Assembly: GCF_900324475.1 (NCBI RefSeq)
Contig: NZ_LT992502.1
Coordinates: 3,596,001 to 3,660,000 of the forward strand
Direction: 5' to 3'
Length of the DNA: 64,000 nucleotides
DNA from: Enterobacter bugandensis
GTDB lineage: Bacteria; Pseudomonadota; Gammaproteobacteria; Enterobacterales; Enterobacteriaceae
Shown: piece after piece, positions 18,888 to 28,156 of the stretch
Layout of the letters: each line of letters starts with the position of its first letter
Position numbering within the stretch: position 1 is the first letter of the stretch
The notes under the pieces: model-generated
What the model saw: the letters and a program-made list of their open reading frames with translations, nothing else
Told to the model about the DNA's origin: nothing
The model's database searches: none
Made by a program: the position numbers and the translations under genes

Positions 18888-19434
18888 TTCCTGCGCAGCA
18901 GCTGGAGCAGCTTCTTAAAACCGTAGCGCGGATAGCGTTCTGCCAGCGAGTGGATCACGGGTTCATCACGCCGGGTATCGGGCTGATAAAAATACACCGT
19001 CCTGCTCATCGATAACGTCCTGCAGGCCTGGCGTAAACTCATGGCAAATTGTGTCGTCAGATAGCTGACGAGTTCACGCTTTATCGCTGGTTTTAAAGCT
19101 TTTTTTGATGACGTCTTTCAGTGCCCGGCACTCAAGGCTGAGATCAGCAAACATCTGTTTAAGCCTCCGATTCTCGTCTTCCAGATCTTTGATTTTTTAA
19201 TATCGGCCGCTTCCATCCCCTGTACTTTGCCTTCCAGTTGTAATAGCTGGCTTCCGAAATAGCGGCCTCACGGCACACATTCTTGACGGTACGTCCTGCT
19301 TCGACGGACTTCAATACGGTGATGATCTGGTGTTCAGTGAATCGGATCTTGCGCATAGCGATCTCCTCAGGGGACATAATCAGTATGTCGGAAGATCTCT
19401 AAAAGTGAATGGTTCGTTTTGCCGGGAGACTTAC
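18888..19434 (-). mobile_element. Truncated and frameshifted IS3-family insertion sequence
   Basis: Minus-strand frames give OrfA (from ATG 19359: MRKIRFTEHQIITVLKSVEAG, helix-turn-helix). The start of OrfB follows (from 19042: MSLRQACRTLSMSRTVYFYQ ... RYPRYGFKKLLQLLRRKG), cut at about 18888 where the integrase remnant begins. OrfA has small deletions after KYRG and in a run of A that break the frame. The outer end probably lies near 19434 (…CTTACA), fitting the TG…CA ends of the family. The DDE catalytic half is missing, so the element is dead. Confidence 0.8.
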
Positions 19435-19535
19435 AGAAGGAAAGGCATTTTGTAATTACATTTTTAAAAAAATAAATAGCTCATGTTTTAAAATCCCGTT
19501 ATCCTAAACACACTAAAGAAAAAACCACCTATGTT

Positions 19536-20228
19536 TTAATATGCAGCTGGCAAGTTATTCAATTGGATAAGCTTACCATCTTTTATGATAATATATCCTC
19601 CCATTTTCAGATCGGAAAGTATTTTCATAACTCGACTTCGAGAAACGCCTGTTCGCCGTACAATATAATAAGGCACATTGATTTGCTGTTTATATGCATT
19701 AGGAAAAGAATCAATTTCTTCAAGCAATTGTTTAATGCCAGTATAGGCATCACCACCAACCAGTGCACTATTTCGCATGGTTGCCACCATCAATCGATGC
19801 GCCAAAATTCGGGCAACATTATGCCATAAATCTGGTTGACTATCACATATCTCGATGAATTTTTGTATAGGAACAAAAAAAGAGACGACTTCAGTTTCAG
19901 CATAGAAAATATGGTTGCTTCGCCCAGGTACATTATAAAAAAAACTATAAGAATCAATGATACCTACTATAGATGGGGGCAAAAATGTACTCTTAACTAT
20001 CTCCGAGGCCGCACTACTACCTGACAGAAAACCATCCTGTATCAGAAGTACACCCCCACCCGGGTTTATTTTCTCAAGATTTATGCTCGATCCTCTGGTA
20101 ATGATTTTTTTTGAACCGAAAGGAAGGAGTGCGGTGAACATCTCCTCGATAGCTTTGATAGGCTTAGTACCTGCAATGAATTCAAAGGGATGATTGAATT
20201 CATTGTTGTCCTGTGGTGAAGTTCGCAT
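19536..20228 (-). CDS. IprA-like winged-helix regulator (copy 1), last gene of fimbrial operon 1
   Basis: Probable DNA-binding regulator of 230 residues. I chose the ATG at 20228 (MRTSPQDNNEFNHPFEFIAG), which has AAGGC ahead and matches the start of the paralogue at 34947-35639. The N-terminal two-thirds resemble a Crp-type ligand-binding domain without obvious cNMP-binding residues. The C-terminal part (IVRRTGVSRSRVMKILSDLKMGGYI) is a winged helix, as in YaiV/IprA. It follows the oligosaccharyltransferase-like gene by 50 bp. A role in controlling its own fimbrial operon, as MrpJ does in Proteus, is inferred. Confidence 0.75.
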   Translation of the reverse strand: MRTSPQDNNEFNHPFEFIAGTKPIKAIEEMFTALLPFGSKKIITRGSSINLEKINPGGGVLLIQDGFLSGSSAASEIVKSTFLPPSIVGIIDSYSFFYNVPGRSNHIFYAETEVVSFFVPIQKFIEICDSQPDLWHNVARILAHRLMVATMRNSALVGGDAYTGIKQLLEEIDSFPNAYKQQINVPYYIVRRTGVSRSRVMKILSDLKMGGYIIIKDGKLIQLNNLPAAY

Positions 20229-20278
20229 AGCATATGCCTTGTTACAAATATTTTCTAAATGATAGAATAAACTGTGCA

Positions 20279-21913
20279 TTAGTCAACATGAGTTGCAAGG
20301 CTGAAAGTCGTCTCAGGAAAAAGTTTGATAAACATGGCTTGCTTTTGAGCTGCCATTGTTGGGTGGTGTTGAAAATTGTCTATTTCGATCATGCTCCACC
20401 AGATATTTTTATCGTTATGGATTTTAGAATATTGACTCGCTTCTATCATAAATTGGCGTAAATAGTTTAGGTTATGCGTACTATTATAATGAACTAAAAG
20501 TGCTACCATCTCGTCAAAATGTGTTCTCTCCGGCTGCGTATAAAAATATAAGGGAGGGTCGTCAGGGAAAGAAGCGAGATGCTCTCTCTCGTATTTAGTC
20601 AAAAAATGATTAGCACAGAGCGCAACAAATCCATAGCTGAATACTATCATCCCAAAAGAAAAAATAACAATTCTTTGAGAAACATTCACCTTCTGTGAAA
20701 CAATTTCTTTTTCAACAAGACCTACGCGCAATACTACAATAAATAGAAGAAGATGAACTGTTGACTGATAGAAAGGATACTCCAGATTTAAATGCACCAG
20801 CAAGGGAATAATGAGCAAAGAGTAACCAGTATTGTAGCTGCTTTCTTTGAAGTTAGCATAAATTATCTTTATCCATCCCCAAAAAAGTGTGAGCAGGCCG
20901 AAAACAGGAATTATTCCTCCCTGATACCACTGGAATAATAATTCATTATGAGGATGTGATATCTCTAATCGACTTGCAAAATTGAATGCAGGATGCGCGA
21001 TGATATACCTACTGAAAGTATACTCAAATGTTCCATAACCCCATCCAAACCATGGTTTTTGCATGATCAACTGTATTGTAGCTACTAAGATCTTCCAACG
21101 TTGAGTGGTAGAAGCATCATAAGCCCGCGCAAGTAAGAAAGGCTTGCCTTCAACAATAATTGTTAGATGGTTGACAATATACATTCCATAGGAATAGGAT
21201 AAACTTAGTACCACTAAAAGAACAAATATATTACTCGGCTTTTTTTTATAGATTAAAATCTGTAATACCATAATGAATACGGTACCAATCAAACCCGTAC
21301 GTGACTGGTTTAATGCAAGCACAAAAACTTGAATACTTAATGCTATAAGCAACCAAATTTTATTACTTTTTTTCTCTGAATTAAAAAAAAGTAATATACC
21401 GCAACCAATTCCGGTAGCAATAAAGCTGGCCAGCAAATTTAGCTGTTGAAAAATACCGTACGGTCTACCATGGTTTTGAATCCAGTTATATTCATAAAAA
21501 TGCATTGCCAATGAAGGGCAAAATGTTTGGAATAGCGCCAGCATGGCCTGAAAACAGCTCAATGAAAAAATGATGCATATAATAATTTTTTTGCAATAGT
21601 CATTTATGAAAACTTTATCAAGAAGGCACCAAATCAGGATGCATCCTAAAAATATAAAAACCCCCAGGCTGTTTTTGTGATGGAGTAACCATGGCATAGC
21701 AAGTATTATTGAACCTACAATAATCTCTTTATACCTAAATCTCATACCAAGATAACAAAGCTTGTAGGCTAAAATGATAAAAAAAATGCCTACAGCACAA
21801 ATCGTCATGAGATTGTAAGGAAGTTCAACGCCGGAACCACCACTATTAGGGATGTAAAAAGCCGTAGCAATTAATAGAAAAGTCAGGGAAAATAAGCTAT
21901 ACATCTTTGTCAT
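20279..21913 (-). CDS. PglL/Wzy_C-type O-oligosaccharyltransferase-like membrane protein
   Basis: Polytopic inner-membrane protein of 544 residues, starting one base after the adhesin stop (TAG-C-ATG), so translationally coupled. Some 11-13 hydrophobic helices are followed by a soluble C-terminal tail from about residue 440. Features shared with PglL/WaaL ligases: GRPYGIFQQLNLLASF (about 149-164), NQSRTGLIG (202-210), a periplasmic loop WFGWGYGTFEYTF...HPHNELLFQW (288-329), and LEYPFYQS (377-384). PglL enzymes move lipid-linked glycans onto Ser/Thr of pilins or other exported proteins. Family membership is well supported by pattern; the substrate and activity are inference. An O-antigen ligase or polymerase is the alternative, but no glycan genes are nearby. 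Confidence 0.75.
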   Translation of the reverse strand: MTKMYSLFSLTFLLIATAFYIPNSGGSGVELPYNLMTICAVGIFFIILAYKLCYLGMRFRYKEIIVGSIILAMPWLLHHKNSLGVFIFLGCILIWCLLDKVFINDYCKKIIICIIFSLSCFQAMLALFQTFCPSLAMHFYEYNWIQNHGRPYGIFQQLNLLASFIATGIGCGILLFFNSEKKSNKIWLLIALSIQVFVLALNQSRTGLIGTVFIMVLQILIYKKKPSNIFVLLVVLSLSYSYGMYIVNHLTIIVEGKPFLLARAYDASTTQRWKILVATIQLIMQKPWFGWGYGTFEYTFSRYIIAHPAFNFASRLEISHPHNELLFQWYQGGIIPVFGLLTLFWGWIKIIYANFKESSYNTGYSLLIIPLLVHLNLEYPFYQSTVHLLLFIVVLRVGLVEKEIVSQKVNVSQRIVIFSFGMIVFSYGFVALCANHFLTKYEREHLASFPDDPPLYFYTQPERTHFDEMVALLVHYNSTHNLNYLRQFMIEASQYSKIHNDKNIWWSMIEIDNFQHHPTMAAQKQAMFIKLFPETTFSLATHVD

Positions 21914-21914
21914 G

Positions 21915-22730
21915 CTAATAAAGTTCCATAACCAGAACACTGCTTCCAACATGAGCTCCAGCTTCGGTAACACCCGTTAAATAATCTTTGATTTGATGAG
22001 AGGAGTCGCCACTGGGGAGAACGATCTTAGTATTTAAATCCTGATTATCAACTGTTATTGTTGATTGGCCGTCATTAACACCATTTTCGTCAAGGTAGAT
22101 GTAGTTTTCATTACTGATAAGGTTAAATTTTACATCAGTCTGCGCCACGCAGTTAACATTCATATTCGTTGTCGCGGAGTCTCCTTCAGCATTTGTAAGT
22201 GCTATTGTGCCGTGATCAAGTATGAGCTCGGGGGTTGTTATTTTACACCAGTCTTCAGCGGGAGGTACAACCAGACAACCACCAGGAACGATTACTTTCG
22301 ACCAGCTCACTCCGCCCTCCTGTGGTATACTGGTCTGGTCGGGAAGATATGCGTATGCAACACACTCTGTGTTTGCATCAGGTTCATCCCCGTGGTGATA
22401 CACAATGGTTTCATCCCCCTGCATAGCATAAGCGTCTTGGCCTAATTCACTAATTGTCTCAACGGGGTCACTACTTTTATGCACTGCTTGATTGCTCGTA
22501 GTGGCTACAAATGTATCACCGGGAAAATGCCTATGTCCAAGAGAGACAACTGAGCGAGAATGTACATGAGCATCAGTGCTGGGACCAACATCGAGCAAGG
22601 CCTGCGTGATATGATATTGATAATCGTCGTAGCCCATAGCCTCATTGGTAATAGACGTGATAACAGGATAATTTCCTGCCAAACAGATATTAGAGAGAAA
22701 GAGCAGTAAGAAAAAAAATTTATTACCCAT
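21915..22730 (-). CDS. MrpH-like two-domain fimbrial tip adhesin
   Basis: Secreted protein of 271 residues: signal peptide (1-19), receptor-binding domain to about 155, then a pilin domain from WCKITTPELILDHGTI (161-176) to the end. It occupies the place of mrpH in an mrp-like operon. MrpH of Proteus binds zinc through a His-x-His pair and a third His about 43 residues later, and has a disulfide. Here H66-x-H68 and H112/H113 have nearly the same spacing, as do C123 and C152. A second pair, H55-x-H57, is also present. The zinc site is inferred. It precedes the transferase-like gene directly. Confidence 0.7.
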   Translation of the reverse strand: MGNKFFFLLLFLSNICLAGNYPVITSITNEAMGYDDYQYHITQALLDVGPSTDAHVHSRSVVSLGHRHFPGDTFVATTSNQAVHKSSDPVETISELGQDAYAMQGDETIVYHHGDEPDANTECVAYAYLPDQTSIPQEGGVSWSKVIVPGGCLVVPPAEDWCKITTPELILDHGTIALTNAEGDSATTNMNVNCVAQTDVKFNLISNENYIYLDENGVNDGQSTITVDNQDLNTKIVLPSGDSSHQIKDYLTGVTEAGAHVGSSVLVMELY

Positions 22731-22743
22731 GTTTATTCCACCG

Positions 22744-23265
22744 TTATTGATACGTCAACGTAAACGTTGTTGTTGCACTAAAATCCCCAGCTTTTAAAGA
22801 ATTATTACTAACTGCAGAGGGTTCCGCCTGTACGAAAGCATTATAATTGATACTGAAGTTGCCTGCTGAAATGGGATTTATTTGACCCGACTGGTTAATA
22901 TTAACTTTTGCACCACTATCATCGATAATGCCTATTGCAATGCCTGTAGCGGTACTTGAGCTATCAACCGCCAACATCCCTTCTAATTCTGCATCCTCTT
23001 GCCCATTAAAAGCCACAGAGACCGTACTCGCAACATCAATATCACAATCTTGAAGGTGGATTGTGAAAGGAGTATTTTGCGAACGACCACTGGTTGTAAG
23101 TTCTTTAAGTTGTAGATTATCAAAATTAACCTGAATATCCTGGTCCGAGTCGGGTAAAACACAAGCGTTCGAGACTAACGCTCCGGAAAGATGAACATTA
23201 TCTTCTGCAGAGCAGGCAAGATGGAAAAACAAAAAAAATAACCCAAGAGCAAATTTAGTGCGCAT
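22744..23265 (-). CDS. Minor fimbrial subunit (operon 1)
   Basis: Pilin-fold protein of 173 residues with a signal peptide ending near ACSA. The cysteine pair expected of pilins is present (SNACVLPDSDQ and HLQDCDIDV), with GTAxGxxI-like SSTATGIAIGIID in the middle and a C-terminal beta-strand ending TTTFTLTYQ that the usher chaperone pairs with. Probably an adaptor near the tip, next to the adhesin gene (14 bp gap). Confidence 0.85.
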   Translation of the reverse strand: MRTKFALGLFFLFFHLACSAEDNVHLSGALVSNACVLPDSDQDIQVNFDNLQLKELTTSGRSQNTPFTIHLQDCDIDVASTVSVAFNGQEDAELEGMLAVDSSSTATGIAIGIIDDSGAKVNINQSGQINPISAGNFSINYNAFVQAEPSAVSNNSLKAGDFSATTTFTLTYQ

Positions 23266-23272
23266 TTTTCTC

Positions 23273-23746
23273 TCACATGTAGTCTGTTCGCAGTGTCATT
23301 GTAGCTTCGAATGACCCTGCAGTGAGGGTATCAGCAGGGTTTCCTACTGGTACAACCTCAACGACCGGCGGTGAAGAAGGATCATCGACCGCGATTTTTT
23401 GGCCAAACATTGCGTCAGTACCATTAACCAAAACATGAATTCCTAATTCTGATTTGGAAGTTTGGAGCGTTGAATTCATAAAAACAGCAGGATTAGAAGT
23501 ATCCAAAACAATTGCCAGACTTTCCGGGAAGCCTGAATCACAGCTTATATTATAATCTATCTTTGTTTTGAAATTTACTCCATCGATCTCACTTACGCCC
23601 AGATCTTGTCCAAAATCAACTTCAATTTTATCGCCATTATTGATTTTACATGATGGAGAGATTAAAGTTCCATGAAATGACATGTTATCACTTGACAATG
23701 CAGCAAGAGGCAAGGCTGTTAATAAAACAATAAATAATCTTTTCAT
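23273..23746 (-). CDS. Minor fimbrial subunit (operon 1), MrpG/PapF-like
   Basis: Pilin-fold protein of 157 residues with signal peptide and the SPSCKINNGDKIEVDFG block typical of the PapE/F/K and MrpF/G group. A second Cys is at NISCDSG. It ends TLRTDYM. Its ATG overlaps the stop of the preceding gene (ATGA), indicating coupling. Presumably part of the thin tip fibre. Confidence 0.85.
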   Translation of the reverse strand: MKRLFIVLLTALPLAALSSDNMSFHGTLISPSCKINNGDKIEVDFGQDLGVSEIDGVNFKTKIDYNISCDSGFPESLAIVLDTSNPAVFMNSTLQTSKSELGIHVLVNGTDAMFGQKIAVDDPSSPPVVEVVPVGNPADTLTAGSFEATMTLRTDYM

Positions 23747-24237
23747 TGATAGCTAACCTCCATTGTGGCACCTGCAGTAAATTCCCCTGTTGATAAATCT
23801 TGAGCAGGATCTTTTACTAAAACTGCTACTAATTCTGGTTTATCCGTTGCTGTTTTAAAGTCCAGTTTGCTGTTTAAAGGGAAATCCACACCGTTAGCTA
23901 TTAGCTTTATGCCCAACCCAGGCATTGAGGTTTTGAGATAAGAACTATCGAAATCTTCTCCAGTACCAGAAATCGTCATTTGTAGCGTTTTATCTGCTTC
24001 CATTCCCTGACAGTCAAGACTATAGTTCACTGGAACAGAATAAATACCCTTGGCAACATCCGTGGTATATATACTATCGCCAAAATCAACATCTATAGTC
24101 TGGCCATTATTGATTGTACAAGGCGGTATGCTTATATTTACCATAACTTTAATCGTTGCGCTTGACCCATCAGCATAAGCAAATTGACTAAAACATGTGA
24201 CTAACGCTGCAAAAGTGAAAAGCCTGATAATATGCAT
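23743..24237 (-). CDS. Minor fimbrial subunit (operon 1), MrpF-like
   Basis: Pilin-fold protein of 164 residues: signal peptide (…CFSQFAYA), then PPCTINNGQTIDVDFGDSI, YSLDCQG and the closing strand EVSYQ. It resembles its downstream neighbour (same CxINNGxxIxVDFG block), so the two probably arose by duplication and form consecutive tip or adaptor units. Confidence 0.85.
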   Translation of the reverse strand: MHIIRLFTFAALVTCFSQFAYADGSSATIKVMVNISIPPCTINNGQTIDVDFGDSIYTTDVAKGIYSVPVNYSLDCQGMEADKTLQMTISGTGEDFDSSYLKTSMPGLGIKLIANGVDFPLNSKLDFKTATDKPELVAVLVKDPAQDLSTGEFTAGATMEVSYQ

Positions 24238-24245
24238 GGGTACAC

Positions 24246-24812
24246 CTAATTATAGCTAATACCAAAGTTGATGACTGAATGAAAATTCCCTGCCGAGAAT
24301 ATGCCGGAGTCTCGCACTGGTTGTATCGTGTAATTTAGTCGATTTTGGCCTGGTGCTAGTAAAACGCTATCGCTATTCCTGGAGATAGCGACTTTACGAC
24401 CTAAGCTATCCTTTATCATTAAACCAATGCCGCTCGCCCCCACAACTTTAACTAAGGTGGAATTATATTCATCCGCTACAGCATCAAATGTTGCCTGATA
24501 TGACGGCTGCAATGTACTTACCGTATGTGTCATAGGTGTAATATTCGTTGACCAGCTGGATATTTCCGGGCAATCCTCAAGATAAATGCTTAGTTCAGTG
24601 CCAGGACCAACGTCCCCGGCATGTTCTAAATCAGAATGAGAGATAACGCCTAATTCAACATCCTGCCAAGCGGAGTCAAGAGATAAATGGCATGTGTTCT
24701 CCACCAGAGCGCCATGAACATCCAGGACACCATTTTCGCCATTGTTGCTATCATCAGCGAGACAATAAGAGGAGAAGAATACTGCAATACATAGAAGAAC
24801 TAAGCGCTTCAT
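24246..24812 (-). CDS. Minor fimbrial subunit (operon 1), MrpE-like
   Basis: Pilin-fold protein of 188 residues, signal peptide ending SSYCLA. Contains VHGALVENTCHLSLDSAWQ, a second Cys at LEDCPEIS and a final strand VINFGISYN. First minor subunit after the chaperone gene, the position of mrpE. Probably an adaptor. Confidence 0.82.
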   Translation of the reverse strand: MKRLVLLCIAVFFSSYCLADDSNNGENGVLDVHGALVENTCHLSLDSAWQDVELGVISHSDLEHAGDVGPGTELSIYLEDCPEISSWSTNITPMTHTVSTLQPSYQATFDAVADEYNSTLVKVVGASGIGLMIKDSLGRKVAISRNSDSVLLAPGQNRLNYTIQPVRDSGIFSAGNFHSVINFGISYN

Positions 24813-24823
24813 TTTTATCCCTT

Positions 24824-25582
24824 TTATTTATCCTTTAACAGTTTTGCTGAGCATTGACTGCCAGTACAGGTAAACTGAATTTCAGTACGTCCACCGTAAT
24901 CATTGATATAGCTCAGTACTGGGTGACTCCCGAGTTTCTCGGCTGAGGCCTCAAGCTTCATCGTAGATTTTGGGCTAACCATTCCAGGTTTCATGGAAAC
25001 TGGGGTACCTTTCGCACTGCTGTGTGCTTCGACAAGCGTGAGGAAATAGGGGGTCGGATTATCGACGGTATAAGTATCCCCCTGGCGTTTCAGGGTCACT
25101 TTTTCAACCCAGTCGCCGCGGGCAGACTGTGTCTTATCCAGAGCTATTGCTTCAGGACGATAAAAAAGCTTCACTCGCGTTTGTAGTGCAATTTGTAGTG
25201 TATTGGGTTTATTGCTACGTGGTGGAATCTCACGCAGGTTGAAATAGAAAAGGGTCTCTTTATCCTGTGGCAGGCCAGCAATCGCAGGCGTAACCTGAAT
25301 TTTCACCTGGCTTTTAGCGCCCGGCTCAACGCGTTGTACCGGCGGTAAAACAGTCATTGGAGAACTAATTTTTTTACCCTTAGCATCCTCAAGCCAAGCC
25401 TGTGCTAAATAGGGAAGCTGTTTATTTTCGTTTGTAATTCTTAACGTTTCCGACTGATCACCACCATTAACTACAACACGAGTACGATCCAGCGCTACAG
25501 CAGCAGAGGCTTGGGCTGAAACACAAAGCGTTAATACTAACGATGCCAGTAAAATAGTTTTATTCTGCGTAAAAGTTTTCAT
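24824..25582 (-). CDS. Periplasmic fimbrial chaperone (PapD type), operon 1
   Basis: Caps pilin subunits by donor-strand complementation and delivers them to the usher. I chose the ATG at 25582 (MKTFTQNKTILLASLV), which starts directly with a signal peptide; a longer in-frame start exists at 25630. Two Ig domains: the first has RVVVNGGDQSETLRITNENKQLPYLAQAW and KETLFYFNLREIPP; the second ends with QFTCTGSQC, the disulfide seen in PapD. At 252 residues it is of normal size. Confidence 0.93.
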   Translation of the reverse strand: MKTFTQNKTILLASLVLTLCVSAQASAAVALDRTRVVVNGGDQSETLRITNENKQLPYLAQAWLEDAKGKKISSPMTVLPPVQRVEPGAKSQVKIQVTPAIAGLPQDKETLFYFNLREIPPRSNKPNTLQIALQTRVKLFYRPEAIALDKTQSARGDWVEKVTLKRQGDTYTVDNPTPYFLTLVEAHSSAKGTPVSMKPGMVSPKSTMKLEASAEKLGSHPVLSYINDYGGRTEIQFTCTGSQCSAKLLKDK

Positions 25583-25617
25583 ATACATTCTCATATAGGT
25601 TACATCAATATTGGCAA

Positions 25618-28131
25618 TCAGCTTTGGCATGGTAAGAATAAGCTCTCCAAGTTTTTCCCGCCTTCCAGTTTATCAGGTAGGGAAAGAGAGCATTGTTCTG
25701 AACCATTCCATTCCACTTGCATTTTTGCTCCGGGTCGAATACCGCTTAGATATATTTGACCTTCGTCGCTAACAATACCGACCTCCTGTTTATCAGCATT
25801 GTATACAGTTGCTCCGAACGGAGGATATGAGCCGTCGGATAAACGAATTACTGCCATACCCTTCAGACCTGAAACTACATTAAATTTCCTGTAGCCTATG
25901 GCTCCCTCCGTTAAAGCATCCTCTTCAACAGATGTTGATGCATCTGCATTATCCGGCATATGGTCAAGATCCAGTCGAAGAATACTTTTCGAATAATCAC
26001 TTACGTCTGTTACTACTGCTTTACCAAACATATTGGTATGGACATCGCTGCCATACCCCTGGACTGGAATATCCGCAGCTTCTCCCGCATCAACCATCAT
26101 ACGGGTTCCCCCCATTTTTGAACTGCGATGCAGGGCAGCGCCATGTGCGGTTGCTGTCATCCCCCCCCGCAATGTCACTCCAGCAGACTGGTACTGATTA
26201 CCCTGATAATCAAGGCTGGTAGATATTTCTGCCATGTCACCAGGATGATCATAATATCCATTGAAGCTGGCCCCACTCTCCGATGCCCCAGCCTGGACTC
26301 GGTAATTATCCCCATTATTAAACCTGTCGCTGTAGCCCAACAGATTACTGTTATTCTGTCCATTCACCGATGAGTCTAAACTCAGGGTCCCTGTATCACC
26401 CCAAGGTACGGAAAGTGAAATATAAAGACCGTCATCATTATCGCCATCAAATTTATTCCTGTAAGCATTTACCGATAAATTGATGTTTTTATACTTACCA
26501 ACATCAAAATAGCGAGATAGCGAAATGTTATATCTATCTTCCGCAGGGTTATTCCAATACGTTTCATGCGAGTAATTTATATATGCGCTTAAACCCAAAG
26601 AATCGATATTCTGAGAAAAGGTCATGGTATACATTTCTTTGCTTTGCATAAAATCATCATCTTCAGAGATATAATCAAGAAAATCGCTATAGCTCATGAA
26701 GTCTTTATCTGAGAATCTGTAGCCTGCAAACGTAACTTCGCTTCCCGTTTCATCGAACCTTTTTGAGTAACTGAGTCGGTATGATTGTCCCTGTCGCTGT
26801 TCGTTATCAAGACTGGCATCCGAGTGCGTAATATCAAGCGCAATTGCACCCAATACCATCAAATCTCGACCAATCCCCACCGCTTCGGAACTGTAATCTT
26901 TACTCCCCAAAAGGCCGCCGTACAATGACCAGCCGTTGGTGACCCCCCAGGAAAACTCACCAGAACCAAAGTTATCGCCTTCGGAGTGGCGGTCGTAGTC
27001 CATAGGTTTGCCAGCATAAATTTTATAGCGTACTGATCCTGGACGAGCCAGATAAGGTATGCTGGCAGTATTTACCTTAAAGTTTTGTACAGAACCGTCC
27101 TGCTCCTGGACATGCACGTCTAATGTTCCTGAAACTGCTTCACTCAAATCTTGAATATCAAAAGGACCCGCAGCCACTTGAGTCTCATATATGACGCGAC
27201 CCTCCTGCGAAATTGTTACCTTAGCATTCGTATGCGCAATACCAGTCACCTCAGGCGCATAGCCGCGTAAATTAGGAGGTAGCATATTGTCATCGGAAAT
27301 GAGACTTGCGCCGGCAAAACGAAAACTATCAAACATATCTGAATTTAGGTAATCTTCGCCCAAAGTCAGCTTTGATTTGAGTGCTGGCAGAGGTCGATAC
27401 AGGTAAAAGCGGCTCCAGGACCAAGATTTTTGAGTAGAATTATCATCATTTTGATCATCATAATTCGCCTGCCAGTCGGCACGAGCACGCCACGCACCGA
27501 GATTGCCACCGAAGGTTCCATTACCTGAAACATTGTTTGTCTCCTGCTCATCATTGTTCTTATTGGCGAGGAAGTTAAGGTTATAGTCTGCCAGAACGCC
27601 CGGAATCCCATTATCCCATAAGCTTGTCGGTACCCAGTTTTCAGTTGCATACTCCAGATAAGCCTGCGGCACACTAATCGAAATAACACCAGTTCCTAAA
27701 TCAGGATGAACTTCAACACCCTCCAAAATCTGGATATCCTGGCAGTCCTGCTTATGCCAAATTGGCATTTTTTTGAGGTATTCATCCTTAAAGCCCAGCT
27801 TTGACACCAGATCAGGAGAGAAGCAGACCTTAGTATCTTTTTTTGAATCACCTACATTAAAAATAGATATTTTCTGTTCAGGTATTTGATTTTGATTAAT
27901 TTTTACAGTGAACGCGTAATCACCTGGCATGATGTAATTTTTGTTTGAGAATTGACTTAAGTCAATATTACCCCTATCCTTTACATCCAGCACATCAGTA
28001 TTAAACTGTATATCATCGTCAGCCCAACCGTTATTTTGCAGGGCAGTGATCATACATAAAGATAAAAGAGAAAGTCCTATTGCGTGCGGTAATTTACAAC
28101 TAAAGGATTTGGTATTTTTTTCAGATTTCAT
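25618..28131 (-). CDS. Outer-membrane fimbrial usher, operon 1
   Basis: Outer-membrane pore that assembles and exports the fimbria. The ATG at 28131 (MKSEKNTKSFSCKLPHAIG) gives 837 residues. N-terminal domain (FNTDVLDVKDRGNIDLSQFS…GDYAFTVKINQN), 24-strand barrel with plug (YAPEVTGIAHTNAKVTISQEGRVIYETQVAAGPFDI is the typical plug/barrel block), and C-terminal domains ending PDKLEGGKNLESLFLPCQS. Lies between the PapH-like pilin and the chaperone, as mrpC does. Confidence 0.95.
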   Translation of the reverse strand: MKSEKNTKSFSCKLPHAIGLSLLSLCMITALQNNGWADDDIQFNTDVLDVKDRGNIDLSQFSNKNYIMPGDYAFTVKINQNQIPEQKISIFNVGDSKKDTKVCFSPDLVSKLGFKDEYLKKMPIWHKQDCQDIQILEGVEVHPDLGTGVISISVPQAYLEYATENWVPTSLWDNGIPGVLADYNLNFLANKNNDEQETNNVSGNGTFGGNLGAWRARADWQANYDDQNDDNSTQKSWSWSRFYLYRPLPALKSKLTLGEDYLNSDMFDSFRFAGASLISDDNMLPPNLRGYAPEVTGIAHTNAKVTISQEGRVIYETQVAAGPFDIQDLSEAVSGTLDVHVQEQDGSVQNFKVNTASIPYLARPGSVRYKIYAGKPMDYDRHSEGDNFGSGEFSWGVTNGWSLYGGLLGSKDYSSEAVGIGRDLMVLGAIALDITHSDASLDNEQRQGQSYRLSYSKRFDETGSEVTFAGYRFSDKDFMSYSDFLDYISEDDDFMQSKEMYTMTFSQNIDSLGLSAYINYSHETYWNNPAEDRYNISLSRYFDVGKYKNINLSVNAYRNKFDGDNDDGLYISLSVPWGDTGTLSLDSSVNGQNNSNLLGYSDRFNNGDNYRVQAGASESGASFNGYYDHPGDMAEISTSLDYQGNQYQSAGVTLRGGMTATAHGAALHRSSKMGGTRMMVDAGEAADIPVQGYGSDVHTNMFGKAVVTDVSDYSKSILRLDLDHMPDNADASTSVEEDALTEGAIGYRKFNVVSGLKGMAVIRLSDGSYPPFGATVYNADKQEVGIVSDEGQIYLSGIRPGAKMQVEWNGSEQCSLSLPDKLEGGKNLESLFLPCQS

Positions 28132-28156
28132 AAAGAACCACACACGTGAATAACTG

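Noticed and set aside
23633..23700. Pro/Ser-rich stretch DDPSSPPVVEVVPVGNPADT in the minor pilin at 23273-23746 as a special glycan acceptor site
   Set aside because: The position and length match the ordinary ...E.VPV...L..G.F region of the neighbouring minor pilin and of MrpF/G-like subunits, so it is not a clear insertion.
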